Source of the DNA: Neobacillus notoginsengisoli | GTDB taxonomy: Bacteria; Bacillota; Bacilli; Bacillales; Cytobacillaceae | Assembly: GCF_003515685.1 (NCBI RefSeq) | Contig: NZ_QWEG01000013.1 | Span: 1-64,000, forward strand | Reading direction: 5' to 3' | Length of the DNA: 64,000 nt | Part shown: one piece after another, positions 41,235 to 49,081 of the stretch | How positions within the stretch are numbered: the stretch's first letter is position 1 | Layout of the letters: each line of letters begins with the position of its first letter | The notes under the pieces: generated by a model | What the model was told of the DNA's origin: nothing | The model's input: the letters and a program-made list of their open reading frames with translations, nothing else | Database searches by the model: none | Position numbers and translations under genes: made by a program

Positions 41235-41338
41235 GATAAAGCAAGAAAAGTTTTCGATAAAACGAAAAATTTATTGATAAACGTGTGACAGACTCCGATA
41301 TCGTCCGGAATTTTTTTGATAAAGATGAGTTTGCTATT
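41235..41338. repeat. Five degenerate ~21-bp tandem units (GATA-phased), locus 2
   Basis: GATA(A/T) recurs with its G at 41235, 41256, 41276, 41297 and 41318, so spacing is 21, 20, 21 and 21 bp. Units such as CGATAAAACGAAAAATTTATT closely match those at 1258-1359 (GGATAAAACGAAAAAAGTAAT), and GTGACAG precedes the GATA units at both loci. It occupies the gap between the peroxidase gene and ywaF (41088-41513), which has no ORF and otherwise only the ywaF terminator. Confidence 0.75.
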
Positions 41339-41460
41339 AATTGGGGCGATTTCCATCTAATATCACAGTGATTTTCTCTTCTAAACTCGATTTTTCAATC
41401 TCTTTCAGTTGTTTTTTCTCGGTACAACTTCACATGCAACCATAATCTCAAATAAAAAGG

Positions 41461-41482
41461 AAAAAACCGTCCCTCTAGGAAC
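41461..41482 (-). terminator. ywaF terminator
   Basis: On the minus strand CCGTTCC pairs with GGGACGG around TAGA and is followed by TTTTTTCC. Confidence 0.75.
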
Positions 41483-41513
41483 GGCCGATGGAATGAATAG
41501 TACTTTCGATTTA

Positions 41514-42296
41514 TTATGTTTTCACTTTTTCCAGCTTTGAGGCACTGGAACCGTCCCCTGCCTCATTTCTCTTCGAAGCGTGCACCGTCGCTTTGTTTCC
41601 TTTTTGACGGAAGATCAGCCAGAGTAAAAGGCTAAGTGAGACGAGCAGGCCTTCGAGTGACAGGATGTACCATGGATATGGACCAAGGACATCGAGGAGG
41701 CTGGCGGTCTCGGGTTTGTGGCTAAGATACATATAATTGCCGCCTGTGAGTTTGTTGATCAGCATGACAACCGGCATGAGCAGATTCAGGAAGATGATTA
41801 GCCGGAAGACCGACCTGATTGTCGGCCGGTAGCCCTTGACCCAAGTGAAATAAAGCGGCACAAGGACCATCATCATATGCGTATAGAAAAAGTGGATAAA
41901 CCGGAAGTGCGGAAAATCGTAAAACAGGTACGGCGTTGCGAGCGCCTGGGTCGCCCCAAGCAACCCGGTATACAACAAGATGTCATACACAACTTTCTTT
42001 CCTGTCAAAAGCAGGATGATAGCAAGAATCAAACTGATGCTGCAAAGCCCGGCAGGCAATGAATCGAACGACCGCCAGAAGCCGTTCGCCACCATCCATA
42101 CATGGTAAAGTGATTCCATTACAATAAGTGAAAACGCGAAACCAACCTCCAGTTTGCGCTGGCGTGTTTCCGGGAAACGATTCCGCAGCAAGAACATCGC
42201 GTAGGATGCTGCAATGAGAGTCACAAGTACGATGATATGCGTTGTCGAAAACATCGTAAATTTATAGCTGTCGGAGCTGCCGCCAAACCAGTCCAT
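41514..42296 (-). CDS. ywaF: YwaF-family (TIGR02206) integral membrane protein
   Basis: A 260-residue protein with about seven TM helices. The N-terminal (FSTTHIIVLVTLIAA) and central blocks (WRSFDSLPAGLCSISLILAI, ATPYLFYDFPHFRFIHFFYTHMMMVLVPLYFTWV) are typical of the TIGR02206/YwaF family of unknown function. AAAGGAG precedes the ATG. The last 20 or so residues, after the final helix, are not family-like. The segment EAGDGSSAS there is encoded by a dispersed 28-bp hairpin repeat, so the C-terminus has been extended or altered by that repeat. Confidence 0.87.
   Translation of the reverse strand: MDWFGGSSDSYKFTMFSTTHIIVLVTLIAASYAMFLLRNRFPETRQRKLEVGFAFSLIVMESLYHVWMVANGFWRSFDSLPAGLCSISLILAIILLLTGKKVVYDILLYTGLLGATQALATPYLFYDFPHFRFIHFFYTHMMMVLVPLYFTWVKGYRPTIRSVFRLIIFLNLLMPVVMLINKLTGGNYMYLSHKPETASLLDVLGPYPWYILSLEGLLVSLSLLLWLIFRQKGNKATVHASKRNEAGDGSSASKLEKVKT
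41538..41565 (-). repeat. 28-bp hairpin repeat inside the 3' end of ywaF
   Basis: TGAGGCA...TGCCTCA ends enclose CTGGAACCGTCCCC. The same layout occurs at 43758-43785 and 43800-43827. Here it is in coding sequence and encodes EAGDGSSAS. Confidence 0.7.
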
Positions 42297-42439
42297 TTTT
42301 CAGTCTCCTTTACCTATCAATCGGCTTTCTTCTATTTCCACTAAACTTTTATTATTTCATATTCTAGCATTTCACCAGCTTACTAGGGAGAAGAATTTCT
42401 TTTTTAATCTGTGCTTTCTGTGTTTGCTATAAAGCCCGT

Positions 42440-43441
42440 TTATCTCCCGTCCACGACTTCTTTCAAAATTTCATAGGATCTGATTTGCTTCCCCCTATCG
42501 TACATATAGGTTACAGCCATCAACTCATCGACATTATATTTATTTTGAAATTGCTGCAGTTGATTGCGGATGGACTCTTTTGCTCCTACAAGTGAGACAC
42601 TTGTCATAGACAGAGCCATTTCCTTCTCTTGTGCATTCCAGATTGCATCCATATCATCGACAGGAGGCTGAAGCGGGCTTTGCGCCCCGCGTACCACATT
42701 CAAGAAAAATTGCTGCAATGTTGTTAACTCGCGCTCAGCCTCTTCATCGCTTTCGGCCGCAATTACATTTAGGCATACCATCATATACGGTTTATCAAGG
42801 TACGCCGATGGCTGGAACCGATTTCGGTAAATTTGAATTGCTTCCGCCATGTGGCGCGGGGCAAAATGGGAAGCAAAAGCATAAGGAAGGCCGAGGCTTG
42901 CAGCCAAATACGCGGAATCCGTTGATGAGCCTAAAATGTAAATTGGGATATTGGTCCCAGCTCCCGGGTAGGCCTTTACATAGCCCTGTTCTTGGGGAGG
43001 ACCGAAATAAGTTAGTAGGCTTTTAACATCCTCAGGAAATGTATAAACAGTTTCATGTTTTGAACGCCTGAGGGCACTAGCTGTAAGCATATCCGTACCT
43101 GGAGCACGGCCAAGGCCAAGGTCCAGGCGGTCCCCATATATCGTTGCCATTGTTCCGAACTGCTCCGCAACAACCAATGGTGAATGGTTTGGGAGCATAA
43201 TTCCTCCAGAACCGACACGGATTTTCTCGGTATGTTCTAGAGTATGTTTGATTAAAATTGAAGTCGCGGAACTGACTAAATTCGGTGTGTTATGATGTTC
43301 CGCGATCCAATATCGGGTATAGCCCATCCTTTCAGTCGCCTGCGCCAGTTCAACCATTGCGTCTATAGCTTCCTTCGGGCCTTCTCCATGGCGGATTGGA
43401 GCGAGGTTCAGGACAGACACAGGTATATTTAAATTAGACAA
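42440..43441 (-). CDS. LLM-class flavin-dependent monooxygenase (YwcH-like)
   Basis: A 333-residue luciferase-like protein of the alkanal monooxygenase alpha-like group. Visible blocks are [78 protein letters not shown] and [16 protein letters not shown]. These match the single-component-type LLM family that includes YwcH, YceB and YtmO. It would use FMNH2 supplied by a separate reductase; a flavin reductase gene lies at 48560. It starts with TTG eight bases after AAAGGAG. The substrate is unknown. Confidence 0.88.
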   Translation of the reverse strand: MSNLNIPVSVLNLAPIRHGEGPKEAIDAMVELAQATERMGYTRYWIAEHHNTPNLVSSATSILIKHTLEHTEKIRVGSGGIMLPNHSPLVVAEQFGTMATIYGDRLDLGLGRAPGTDMLTASALRRSKHETVYTFPEDVKSLLTYFGPPQEQGYVKAYPGAGTNIPIYILGSSTDSAYLAASLGLPYAFASHFAPRHMAEAIQIYRNRFQPSAYLDKPYMMVCLNVIAAESDEEAERELTTLQQFFLNVVRGAQSPLQPPVDDMDAIWNAQEKEMALSMTSVSLVGAKESIRNQLQQFQNKYNVDELMAVTYMYDRGKQIRSYEILKEVVDGR

Positions 43442-43646
43442 AATATTGTCTCCTTTCTCTTATGAAGCTTCGCCTTTATTGTAACCAATCATCAACAGAA
43501 ACCCGATTAATTTGCCTGATTCTTAAAATGCTAGTAATAGGTGTTTAGAGGGAAGTTCCAAGATAAGGTCTAGGAATGAGGCTGAATACAGTAGAGTGGT
43601 CATGAAGTTGCTGAATTTTTCCGTTGTTTTCATTTTGGTAAAAGCC

Positions 43647-43689
43647 AGGAGCACGATCCCACTCGTGGACCGTGCTCCTTTTGTTTTTC
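43647..43689 (+). terminator. Rightward terminator-like hairpin with no matching upstream gene
   Basis: AGGAGCACG pairs with CGTGCTCCT and is followed by TTTTGTTTTT on the plus strand. Genes on both sides are on the minus strand, and no plausible rightward ORF lies in 43442-43646. That gap otherwise holds no recognisable feature apart from two hairpin repeats at its right end. Confidence 0.45.
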
Positions 43690-43757
43690 AATGTATTGGT
43701 CCCCGCTAAAACATGGCTCGACAAATTGAAATACTGGCTGCTGCTTGGCAAATAGAA

Positions 43758-43785
43758 TGAAGCAATAGAACCGTCCCCCTGCTTC
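43758..43785 (-). repeat. 28-bp hairpin repeat, copy 2
   Basis: TGAAGCA and TGCTTC ends enclose ATAGAACCGTCCCCC. It is 42 bp from copy 3 start to start, in the cypC 3' flank. Confidence 0.7.
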
Positions 43786-43799
43786 TTTCGTAACCCGAA

Positions 43800-43827
43800 T
43801 GATGCAGTGGAACCGTCCCCTGCTTCA
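43800..43827 (-). repeat. 28-bp hairpin repeat, copy 3, containing the cypC stop codon
   Basis: TGATGCA and TGCTTCA ends enclose GTGGAACCGTCCCC. Read on the minus strand, it begins with the TGA stop of cypC, so the repeat abuts the coding sequence exactly. Confidence 0.7.
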
Positions 43828-45072
43828 CTCAACATTAGTGAGGATGAAGCCGCTTTGGGGGCGGGTTGGCATACGGGTAAGGCTGTAGGTTAGGTCTTGG
43901 TCTTCTGGTACTTCGTAGGTGATTTTGTTGGCGAGGAGGTCGATGCACACTTTCATGACTTCGACGGTGACGCCTTCACCTGGACAGCGGTGGCCTTTGG
44001 CGGGGTCGCCTCCTCCTTGCGGGATGAATTTGAACAGGTTGCCGTCCCAGTCCCGGAAGCGTTCGGGATGGAATTGTTCAGGAAATTCCCACAGCCTGTA
44101 GTCATGGTTCGTTCCGTACATGTCAAGCAAGACGAGCTGGCCTTCTGCAAAATTGTAATTTTGCCAGGTGAAAGGTTGTTTTACCCTCGCGCCGACGAAT
44201 GGCCCGAATGGGTAATAGCGCCGAACTTCCTCTGCGAACCATTCCTTGTATTCATCTCCTTCTGTCCGGAGTTTTTCCCGGCATTCCGGATGTTCATGCA
44301 AAGCAAGCGCACTGAAAGTGATGAATGTGGCAATCGCGACAATCGGCCTAAGGACGTTGATTAACTCGATCGCAGCCATGTTCGCATCGAGCGGTTCGCC
44401 ATCCGGATCCCGGTGGACAGCCCACGAATGAAGCGCTGAACCTTGCCGTGTGTCCAGTTCACTGGTCCGGACTTTTTCAATTACTCCGGTTATCCATTCT
44501 TCGGCGCTGGTCCTCGCCCTTCTCCCTTTCCAGTGCCTCGGTCCGACTGCGCCGAACGCATCGACCATCGCGCTGAAATCCTCCGCCCGTTCTTTCGCCT
44601 CTTCTTCCGTTAAGGGGACGCCGGCCCATTCGCAGGCAATTTTGCAAAGAATCACTTCTGCCTCGTCAAACAGCACGACTCGCTCCATCTTCTTCCATCT
44701 GGAAACAGCTTCCTGGAAATGCACCTCGGCAAGGCTTTTCAGCTGATTCACCCCTTCCGGCGACAAGAGTGACATGAACAGCATTTTCCTGCAGTGATGG
44801 ACGGCGCCATCCTTTGTTTGAATCGCATTCACGCCGAACAGCGTCTTCTGCACCCGTTTTGGTGCAGCTCCCTTGCGCTGGAACTTTTCGTTATCATAAA
44901 AGATTCGCGCCGCTTCTTCGCCCGTCATGCAAACAACCTTCTGGCCGAGCAGCCGAGCTTCAAACAAATCGGCGCCATACTTCCTGCAGCGGTTCCGGAT
45001 AAATTCATACCCCTCCTGCATTAAAGCAAGGCTATTATCAAGACTTTGGTCTTTTGGGACTTCACCGTTCAA
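43825..45072 (-). CDS. cypC: CYP152-type fatty-acid peroxygenase (P450BSbeta-like)
   Basis: A 415-residue cytochrome P450 of the H2O2-dependent CYP152 family, which hydroxylates long-chain fatty acids at alpha and beta positions. Near-identity to B. subtilis CypC is visible in SLDNSLALMQEGYEF, RVQKTLFGVNAIQ, DAFGAVGPRHWKGRRAR, AAIELINVLRPIVAI (the Arg-Pro pair that binds the substrate carboxylate), EVRRYYPFGPFVGA and the heme-Cys motif GHRCPGEG. The frame is open to 45117, but AAAGGAG eight bases before TTG 45072 sets the start and matches the family N-terminus. It needs no reductase partner. Confidence 0.95.
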   Translation of the reverse strand: MNGEVPKDQSLDNSLALMQEGYEFIRNRCRKYGADLFEARLLGQKVVCMTGEEAARIFYDNEKFQRKGAAPKRVQKTLFGVNAIQTKDGAVHHCRKMLFMSLLSPEGVNQLKSLAEVHFQEAVSRWKKMERVVLFDEAEVILCKIACEWAGVPLTEEEAKERAEDFSAMVDAFGAVGPRHWKGRRARTSAEEWITGVIEKVRTSELDTRQGSALHSWAVHRDPDGEPLDANMAAIELINVLRPIVAIATFITFSALALHEHPECREKLRTEGDEYKEWFAEEVRRYYPFGPFVGARVKQPFTWQNYNFAEGQLVLLDMYGTNHDYRLWEFPEQFHPERFRDWDGNLFKFIPQGGGDPAKGHRCPGEGVTVEVMKVCIDLLANKITYEVPEDQDLTYSLTRMPTRPQSGFILTNVE

Positions 45073-45244
45073 GTCGATCTCTCCTTTGGCAAAAATAAAC
45101 GTGACTGTCGATAACATATTTGCCTATCCGGACGGTTTATAAACTGGGAAGAAAATTGGCAGGTCCAAACTTCCCCAGCCCAACTGCCTTCTTTTGCAAA
45201 AATTCGGCCCGAAACAAAGAGAATCGGTGTAAAATTCTCGCACT

Positions 45245-45275
45245 GAAAAAAAGACAGGGAAGAAAACTCCCTGCC
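45245..45275 (-). terminator. Terminator of the DinB-fold gene
   Basis: On the minus strand GGCAGGGAG pairs with CTTCCCTGTC across TTTT and is followed by seven T. Confidence 0.85.
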
Positions 45276-45283
45276 ATACTAAG

Positions 45284-45820
45284 TTATTCAGTAGGAAACC
45301 CATTCGAACCGAGGTACCTTTCCATCAAGATTTTCCGGTGATGAAGTTCGTGGCCGGCGATGATGGCAATGATTGCCCGGACGGAAACCCTCTGATCATT
45401 CGCTATGCCTTCACGCGTCCACGCATCCTCTGGCAGCGTTTTTACAAGCTGGATGGTTGCTAGACGGACGGCCACAAAATTTGCGAGCAAATCCACAAGC
45501 GGAATACGATCAAAATCCGCCGTCAGAACATAGGCATTCTCCTCAAAACCTGGCAGCTGTACGGTGTCCCCGCGGGCAATGACTAGAAGGCGGTAAACCA
45601 TGACTCGTTCCGTGTCAGCCATATGCCCCAAAACTTCTTTTATGCTCCACTTTTTCTCCCCATATCTGAATAAGGTTTGTGCTTCGGACAGGCCTTTTAA
45701 GAGAATCCTCGTTTCCTCAGCCTGCCGTTCAAGCAATTGAACGATATCCCCCTCAGGTACCAGGTCAACATATGGCTCATAATAAGCAGCATACTCTCCT
45801 TGAGCCGGCCGTTTATACAT
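45284..45820 (-). CDS. DinB-superfamily putative metal-dependent enzyme
   Basis: A 178-residue four-helix-bundle protein of the DinB_2/YfiT-like superfamily. Candidate metal-binding histidines are in KEVLGHMADTER (about residue 69) and GHELHHRKILMERYL (about 155-160), the usual three-His arrangement. The start is ATG 45820, nine bases after GAAGGGAG; the GTG nine bases earlier abuts the ribosome site. Family members include bacillithiol S-transferases and uncharacterised DNA-damage-inducible proteins; the specific function is unknown. Monocistronic. Confidence 0.85.
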   Translation of the reverse strand: MYKRPAQGEYAAYYEPYVDLVPEGDIVQLLERQAEETRILLKGLSEAQTLFRYGEKKWSIKEVLGHMADTERVMVYRLLVIARGDTVQLPGFEENAYVLTADFDRIPLVDLLANFVAVRLATIQLVKTLPEDAWTREGIANDQRVSVRAIIAIIAGHELHHRKILMERYLGSNGFPTE

Positions 45821-45890
45821 TCCAACCACTCCCTTCGTCTTCTTACAATTACAATATCATCATCAAATAATTAATTGCCAGTATTATGAA

Positions 45891-45921
45891 GAGGGAACCA
45901 GCCAATTCGGCAGGTTCCCTC
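45891..45921 (-). terminator. Probable terminator downstream of the HAD gene
   Basis: GAGGGAACC pairs with GGTTCCCTC across a loop with an inner GCC/GGC pairing; TTCATAAT follows on the minus strand. It lies 44 bp beyond the HAD gene's stop. Confidence 0.6.
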
Positions 45922-45964
45922 TTCTATACCTTTATTCACGGCATGTGCAAACATAAAATTGTGT

Positions 45965-46633
45965 TCAACATGTGGATGAGGCTGCCTCGACTTCTTTTAT
46001 GACTTGGGCGAGGCTTTTTTCGGCCATGGATATGAGTTTTAGGCGGTAGTTTTCAAATGGCAGGTGGTTTGTGACGGGATTAGGGACGATGACGCAGTGC
46101 ATGCCGGCGGCTATGGCGGCTGCGGATCCGTTCAGTGAGTCTTCAAAGGCGATTGTCTCTTCTGGCCTGATGCCCAAGGCGGCGAGGGCCTTGACGTATA
46201 AAGCCGGGTCGGGCTTGACCTTTTCGACATCCTCTTTCGTTTTAATTGTTTCGAAATACTCAAGAATTTCGAATTTCTTTAAATACGACTCCACCCAGTC
46301 CCTGCCGGAGCTCGAGGCCAGTCCGATTTTCAAATTAAGTTCCCTCGCTTCATCGAGAAATTCCCGGACTCCTTCCCTCAGTTCAAGGCTGCCTGCCCTT
46401 TGATGGTAAAAGTCCCTCGTTTTTACATGGAGACCCGCTTCATCCACCGTCATTCCGGTTGTCAGCTCAAAAAACTCGTTTAACTGTTCATCTGTTGTTC
46501 CAATCACTTTTGAAAACTCTTCAAGAGTTAAGTCGCAGCGAAACTCCTTCATTATTTCTTGATACGCCTCAAACCAAAGCGATTCTGTGTCAACAATCAG
46601 GCCGTCAAAGTCAAAGACGATTCCTTTAATCAT
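45965..46633 (-). CDS. yhcW: HAD-superfamily phosphatase (YhcW-like)
   Basis: A 222-residue HAD hydrolase, subfamily IA. Motif I is VFDFDGLIVDTE (nucleophile and acid/base Asp), motif II LASSSG, motif III Lys in EKVKPDPALY and motif IV IAFEDSLNG. A helical cap domain lies between residues 15 and 85. The sequence resembles beta-phosphoglucomutase-like phosphatases, and length and pattern fit B. subtilis YhcW. GGGAGGAG precedes the ATG. The substrate is a small phosphate ester, unknown. Monocistronic. Confidence 0.88.
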   Translation of the reverse strand: MIKGIVFDFDGLIVDTESLWFEAYQEIMKEFRCDLTLEEFSKVIGTTDEQLNEFFELTTGMTVDEAGLHVKTRDFYHQRAGSLELREGVREFLDEARELNLKIGLASSSGRDWVESYLKKFEILEYFETIKTKEDVEKVKPDPALYVKALAALGIRPEETIAFEDSLNGSAAAIAAGMHCVIVPNPVTNHLPFENYRLKLISMAEKSLAQVIKEVEAASSTC

Positions 46634-46734
46634 CCAATCTCCTCCCTTTCAATCTACTTTCTTGGACACTCTATTAAAACTTTCCAAATTTAACTATACT
46701 ATATTTACATTCAATTCTCGAAGGAGGCGGGCAC

Positions 46735-47409
46735 GTGGAAAAAGTACTGGTCATTGAAGACGAACATAAATTAAGGCACCTGATTGCCACATATCTTGAA
46801 AAGTGGAATTTTTCAGTTTTGGCCATTGAATCATTTGAAGAAATTGATCAAGTGGCGGCTGATTGGAAGCCTGACATCATTTTACTGGATATCAATCTCC
46901 CTTCTTTTGATGGCTTTTACTGGTGCCAAAAAATACGTGAAGTCACTGCTGCTCCAATTGTGTTTATTTCTTCGAGGACAGAAAACATGGATATCGTCAT
47001 GGCGATGAATGTTGGCGGTGACGACTACATCCAGAAGCCTTTTTCGCTCGAAGTGCTAACTGCGAAGCTGAAGGCCATTTTGCGAAGGTCAAAAACGTCC
47101 CTATCTCCAGAAACCGCCTTCCCCCACTATAATGGCCTAAAGCTTAATGTTGATAAAGCCACCATTTCTTTTGGAGAGAAGGAAGCCATCTTAACAAAAA
47201 ATGAATTCCTCATTTTATCAATACTCATGAAAAAGCCGGGACAAATTGCCACAAGAGATGCCATTATGCGGGTGCTGTGGGAAGACGAAAATTTCATCGA
47301 CGATAATACATTGACGGTCAATATGAACAGGCTTCGTAAAAAGCTTGAAAGCATCGGCCGCAAGGAAGTCATTCACACTAGAAAAGGCCAGGGGTACATA
47401 CTTCAATGA
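46735..47409 (+). CDS. bceR: BceR-type response regulator
   Basis: A 224-residue OmpR-family regulator. The phosphoacceptor Asp is in IILLDINLPSFDGFYWCQKIR and the Lys in YIQKPFSLEVL; the C-terminal winged helix ends VIHTRKGQGYILQ. The DINLP...GFYWC(Q/R) pattern is characteristic of regulators paired with intramembrane-sensing kinases of the Bce group. It starts with GTG behind AAGGAGG and overlaps the kinase gene by 4 bp. Its likely target is the box at 51845-51858 before the convergent transporter operon. Confidence 0.9.
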   Translation: MEKVLVIEDEHKLRHLIATYLEKWNFSVLAIESFEEIDQVAADWKPDIILLDINLPSFDGFYWCQKIREVTAAPIVFISSRTENMDIVMAMNVGGDDYIQKPFSLEVLTAKLKAILRRSKTSLSPETAFPHYNGLKLNVDKATISFGEKEAILTKNEFLILSILMKKPGQIATRDAIMRVLWEDENFIDDNTLTVNMNRLRKKLESIGRKEVIHTRKGQGYILQ

Positions 47410-48407
47410 ACTTCCGTGGCTATTTTTCGGACCAAAAGGCGTTGATTGGTTGTTTCATGCTGATTATGGCCTTTATGAATATTGTCGTTCTTTCCGATCC
47501 AGCATTGAAAATCCATATGAGCAGCCTTCTCTACATTGATTCCATCGCCATCCTCATTATGGCAGGTTATTTTATTCTTGATTTCAGGAGGAAAAATGCA
47601 TTTTTTAAAAGTGCAGATAAGCTTGAGCTCGGACAACCGATTGATTTTAGAGGTGTCAGGTTTAGCAATGAAGAAAAACGATACATGAACCTTCTTGCCA
47701 GGCATCATGCGTCCTATCTTGATAAAATACATAAGAGCGACCTCGAAAAGAAGGAATGGATGGAATATATGACTTCCTGGTTTCATGAAATTAAAACACC
47801 CATTGCTGTAAGCAGAATGCTGTTTGAAACCGGTGATGGAAGCAAAAGTCTTGAGGAAGAAATGGACAGAATTGAACATTTTGCAGAACAGGCCCTTTAT
47901 TTTTCAAGGCTGAATGAATTCAACAATGATTATCTGATTCAGGAATTAGAAATAGATTCTCTTGTGAAGGAATTACTCAAAGCCCATTCAAAGACTTTTT
48001 TTGCAAAAAAAATCAGGCCTGTCGTTCACCTTGAATCGTTCATCTGCCTGACCGATAAAAAGGCCCTGCAGTTCATACTGAATCAACTTCTCGGCAACTC
48101 CCTGAAATATACCGGCGCTGGCGGGGAATTAAGGATTACGGTAAGGAGCAAAAACAAAACAATCGTCATCTCAGACAACGGAATAGGCATTTCGCCTGAA
48201 GACCTTCCGAGAATTTTCGAAAAAGGCTTTACCGGAAAAAATGGGCGAAAACTGCATTCTTCCACCGGGATGGGACTTTACCTGGCCAAAAAAATCGCTG
48301 ATAAGCTCGGTCACCGAATAAAAATCCATTCGGAAAAAGGCTCTTATACAGAGGCTTGCATTCACTTTCCCGATCACGGCGATGCCTTTCATATGGGAGC
48401 TAAATGA
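47406..48407 (+). CDS. bceS: BceS-type intramembrane-sensing histidine kinase
   Basis: A 333-residue kinase. Two N-terminal TM helices (about 12-33 and 41-60) are joined by only about ten external residues, so it cannot sense ligand by itself. The phospho-His is in WFHEIKTPIAVSR (about residue 124). The ATPase part has NQLLGNSLKYT, ISDNGIGISPEDLPRIFEKGFTG and STGMGLYLAKKIAD. Kinases of this type sense through their cognate BceAB transporter, which is encoded convergently at 49082-51752. Confidence 0.9.
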   Translation: MNFRGYFSDQKALIGCFMLIMAFMNIVVLSDPALKIHMSSLLYIDSIAILIMAGYFILDFRRKNAFFKSADKLELGQPIDFRGVRFSNEEKRYMNLLARHHASYLDKIHKSDLEKKEWMEYMTSWFHEIKTPIAVSRMLFETGDGSKSLEEEMDRIEHFAEQALYFSRLNEFNNDYLIQELEIDSLVKELLKAHSKTFFAKKIRPVVHLESFICLTDKKALQFILNQLLGNSLKYTGAGGELRITVRSKNKTIVISDNGIGISPEDLPRIFEKGFTGKNGRKLHSSTGMGLYLAKKIADKLGHRIKIHSEKGSYTEACIHFPDHGDAFHMGAK

Positions 48408-48559
48408 TACTGAAGTTCCTTATATTGCAAAAGGGTTTCCCAAAAAGAACCTTTTGAGACAACTCTAATAATTTTACTAACAGGTATTATATAGTAATAT
48501 TAATTAGCTTGTGTTTGATCAATATGGAAATATTAATTTACAATCAAGAGGTGTTTTCG

Positions 48560-49045
48560 ATGGACAATGTTTCAAAATTTAAAGAAGTTATGGGAAATTA
48601 TCCTACTGGCGTTACCGTTGTAACCACAGTTGACGAAACCAACACACCAGTCGGCCTGACAGTCAATTCGTTTGCATCGGTTTCGCTTGAACCGCTTTTG
48701 ATTCTCTGGTCGATTGACAAGCGAGTTTCCTCGCATGATCTCTTCACAGCAACGGACAAATTTGCTGTTAATATCCTTGCGGCAGACCAGGGCGATGTAT
48801 GCAGCCTGTTTGCAATGAAGGGCACCGACCGTTTCGCGAATTGCGAATGGAATCTCTCAAAGCATAGCTTGCCGGTCCTAGGTGGAACAGCTGGAGTTTT
48901 TCAGTGTCACACCTTTAAAACGGTCGATGCAGGCGACCATACAATCCTGATCGGCAAAGTCATTGACATTGAAAGCAATCATAAAGAACCACTACTCTAC
49001 CATAAACGTACGTTTGGAAAAATTCCCAGGGAGTTTTATTCCTAA
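48560..49045 (+). CDS. Flavin reductase family protein (FMN-binding split barrel)
   Basis: A 161-residue protein with the flavin-reductase-like pattern MGNYPTGVTVVTT...PVGLTVNSFASVSLEPLLILWSI, VNILAADQGDVCSLFA and GDHTILIGKVIDIE. Members reduce FMN or FAD with NAD(P)H to feed two-component monooxygenases. The open frame begins earlier, but AAGAGGTG six bases before ATG 48560 fixes the start. It sits between the Bce regulator and transporter operons and is not obviously part of the resistance module. It could supply the LLM monooxygenase at 42440; that is inference. Confidence 0.88.
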   Translation: MDNVSKFKEVMGNYPTGVTVVTTVDETNTPVGLTVNSFASVSLEPLLILWSIDKRVSSHDLFTATDKFAVNILAADQGDVCSLFAMKGTDRFANCEWNLSKHSLPVLGGTAGVFQCHTFKTVDAGDHTILIGKVIDIESNHKEPLLYHKRTFGKIPREFYS

Positions 49046-49053
49046 TCAATATA

Positions 49054-49080
49054 AAAAAGGGATGGCCAGCCATCCCTTTT
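49054..49080. terminator. Bidirectional terminator
   Basis: AAAAAGGGATGGC pairs with GCCATCCCTTTT with A/T tracts on both sides, between the flavin reductase and convergent bceB. Confidence 0.85.
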
Positions 49081-49081
49081 A

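Noticed and set aside
43545-43835. 96-codon minus-strand ORF containing EAGDGSTAS and QGDGSIAS
   Set aside because: It is the translation of two hairpin repeats plus non-coding DNA, has no ribosome site of its own and overlaps the cypC end.
48509-48559. 17-codon N-terminal extension of the flavin reductase
   Set aside because: The ribosome site AAGAGGTG is correctly spaced only for ATG 48560, and the extension is AT-rich non-coding sequence.
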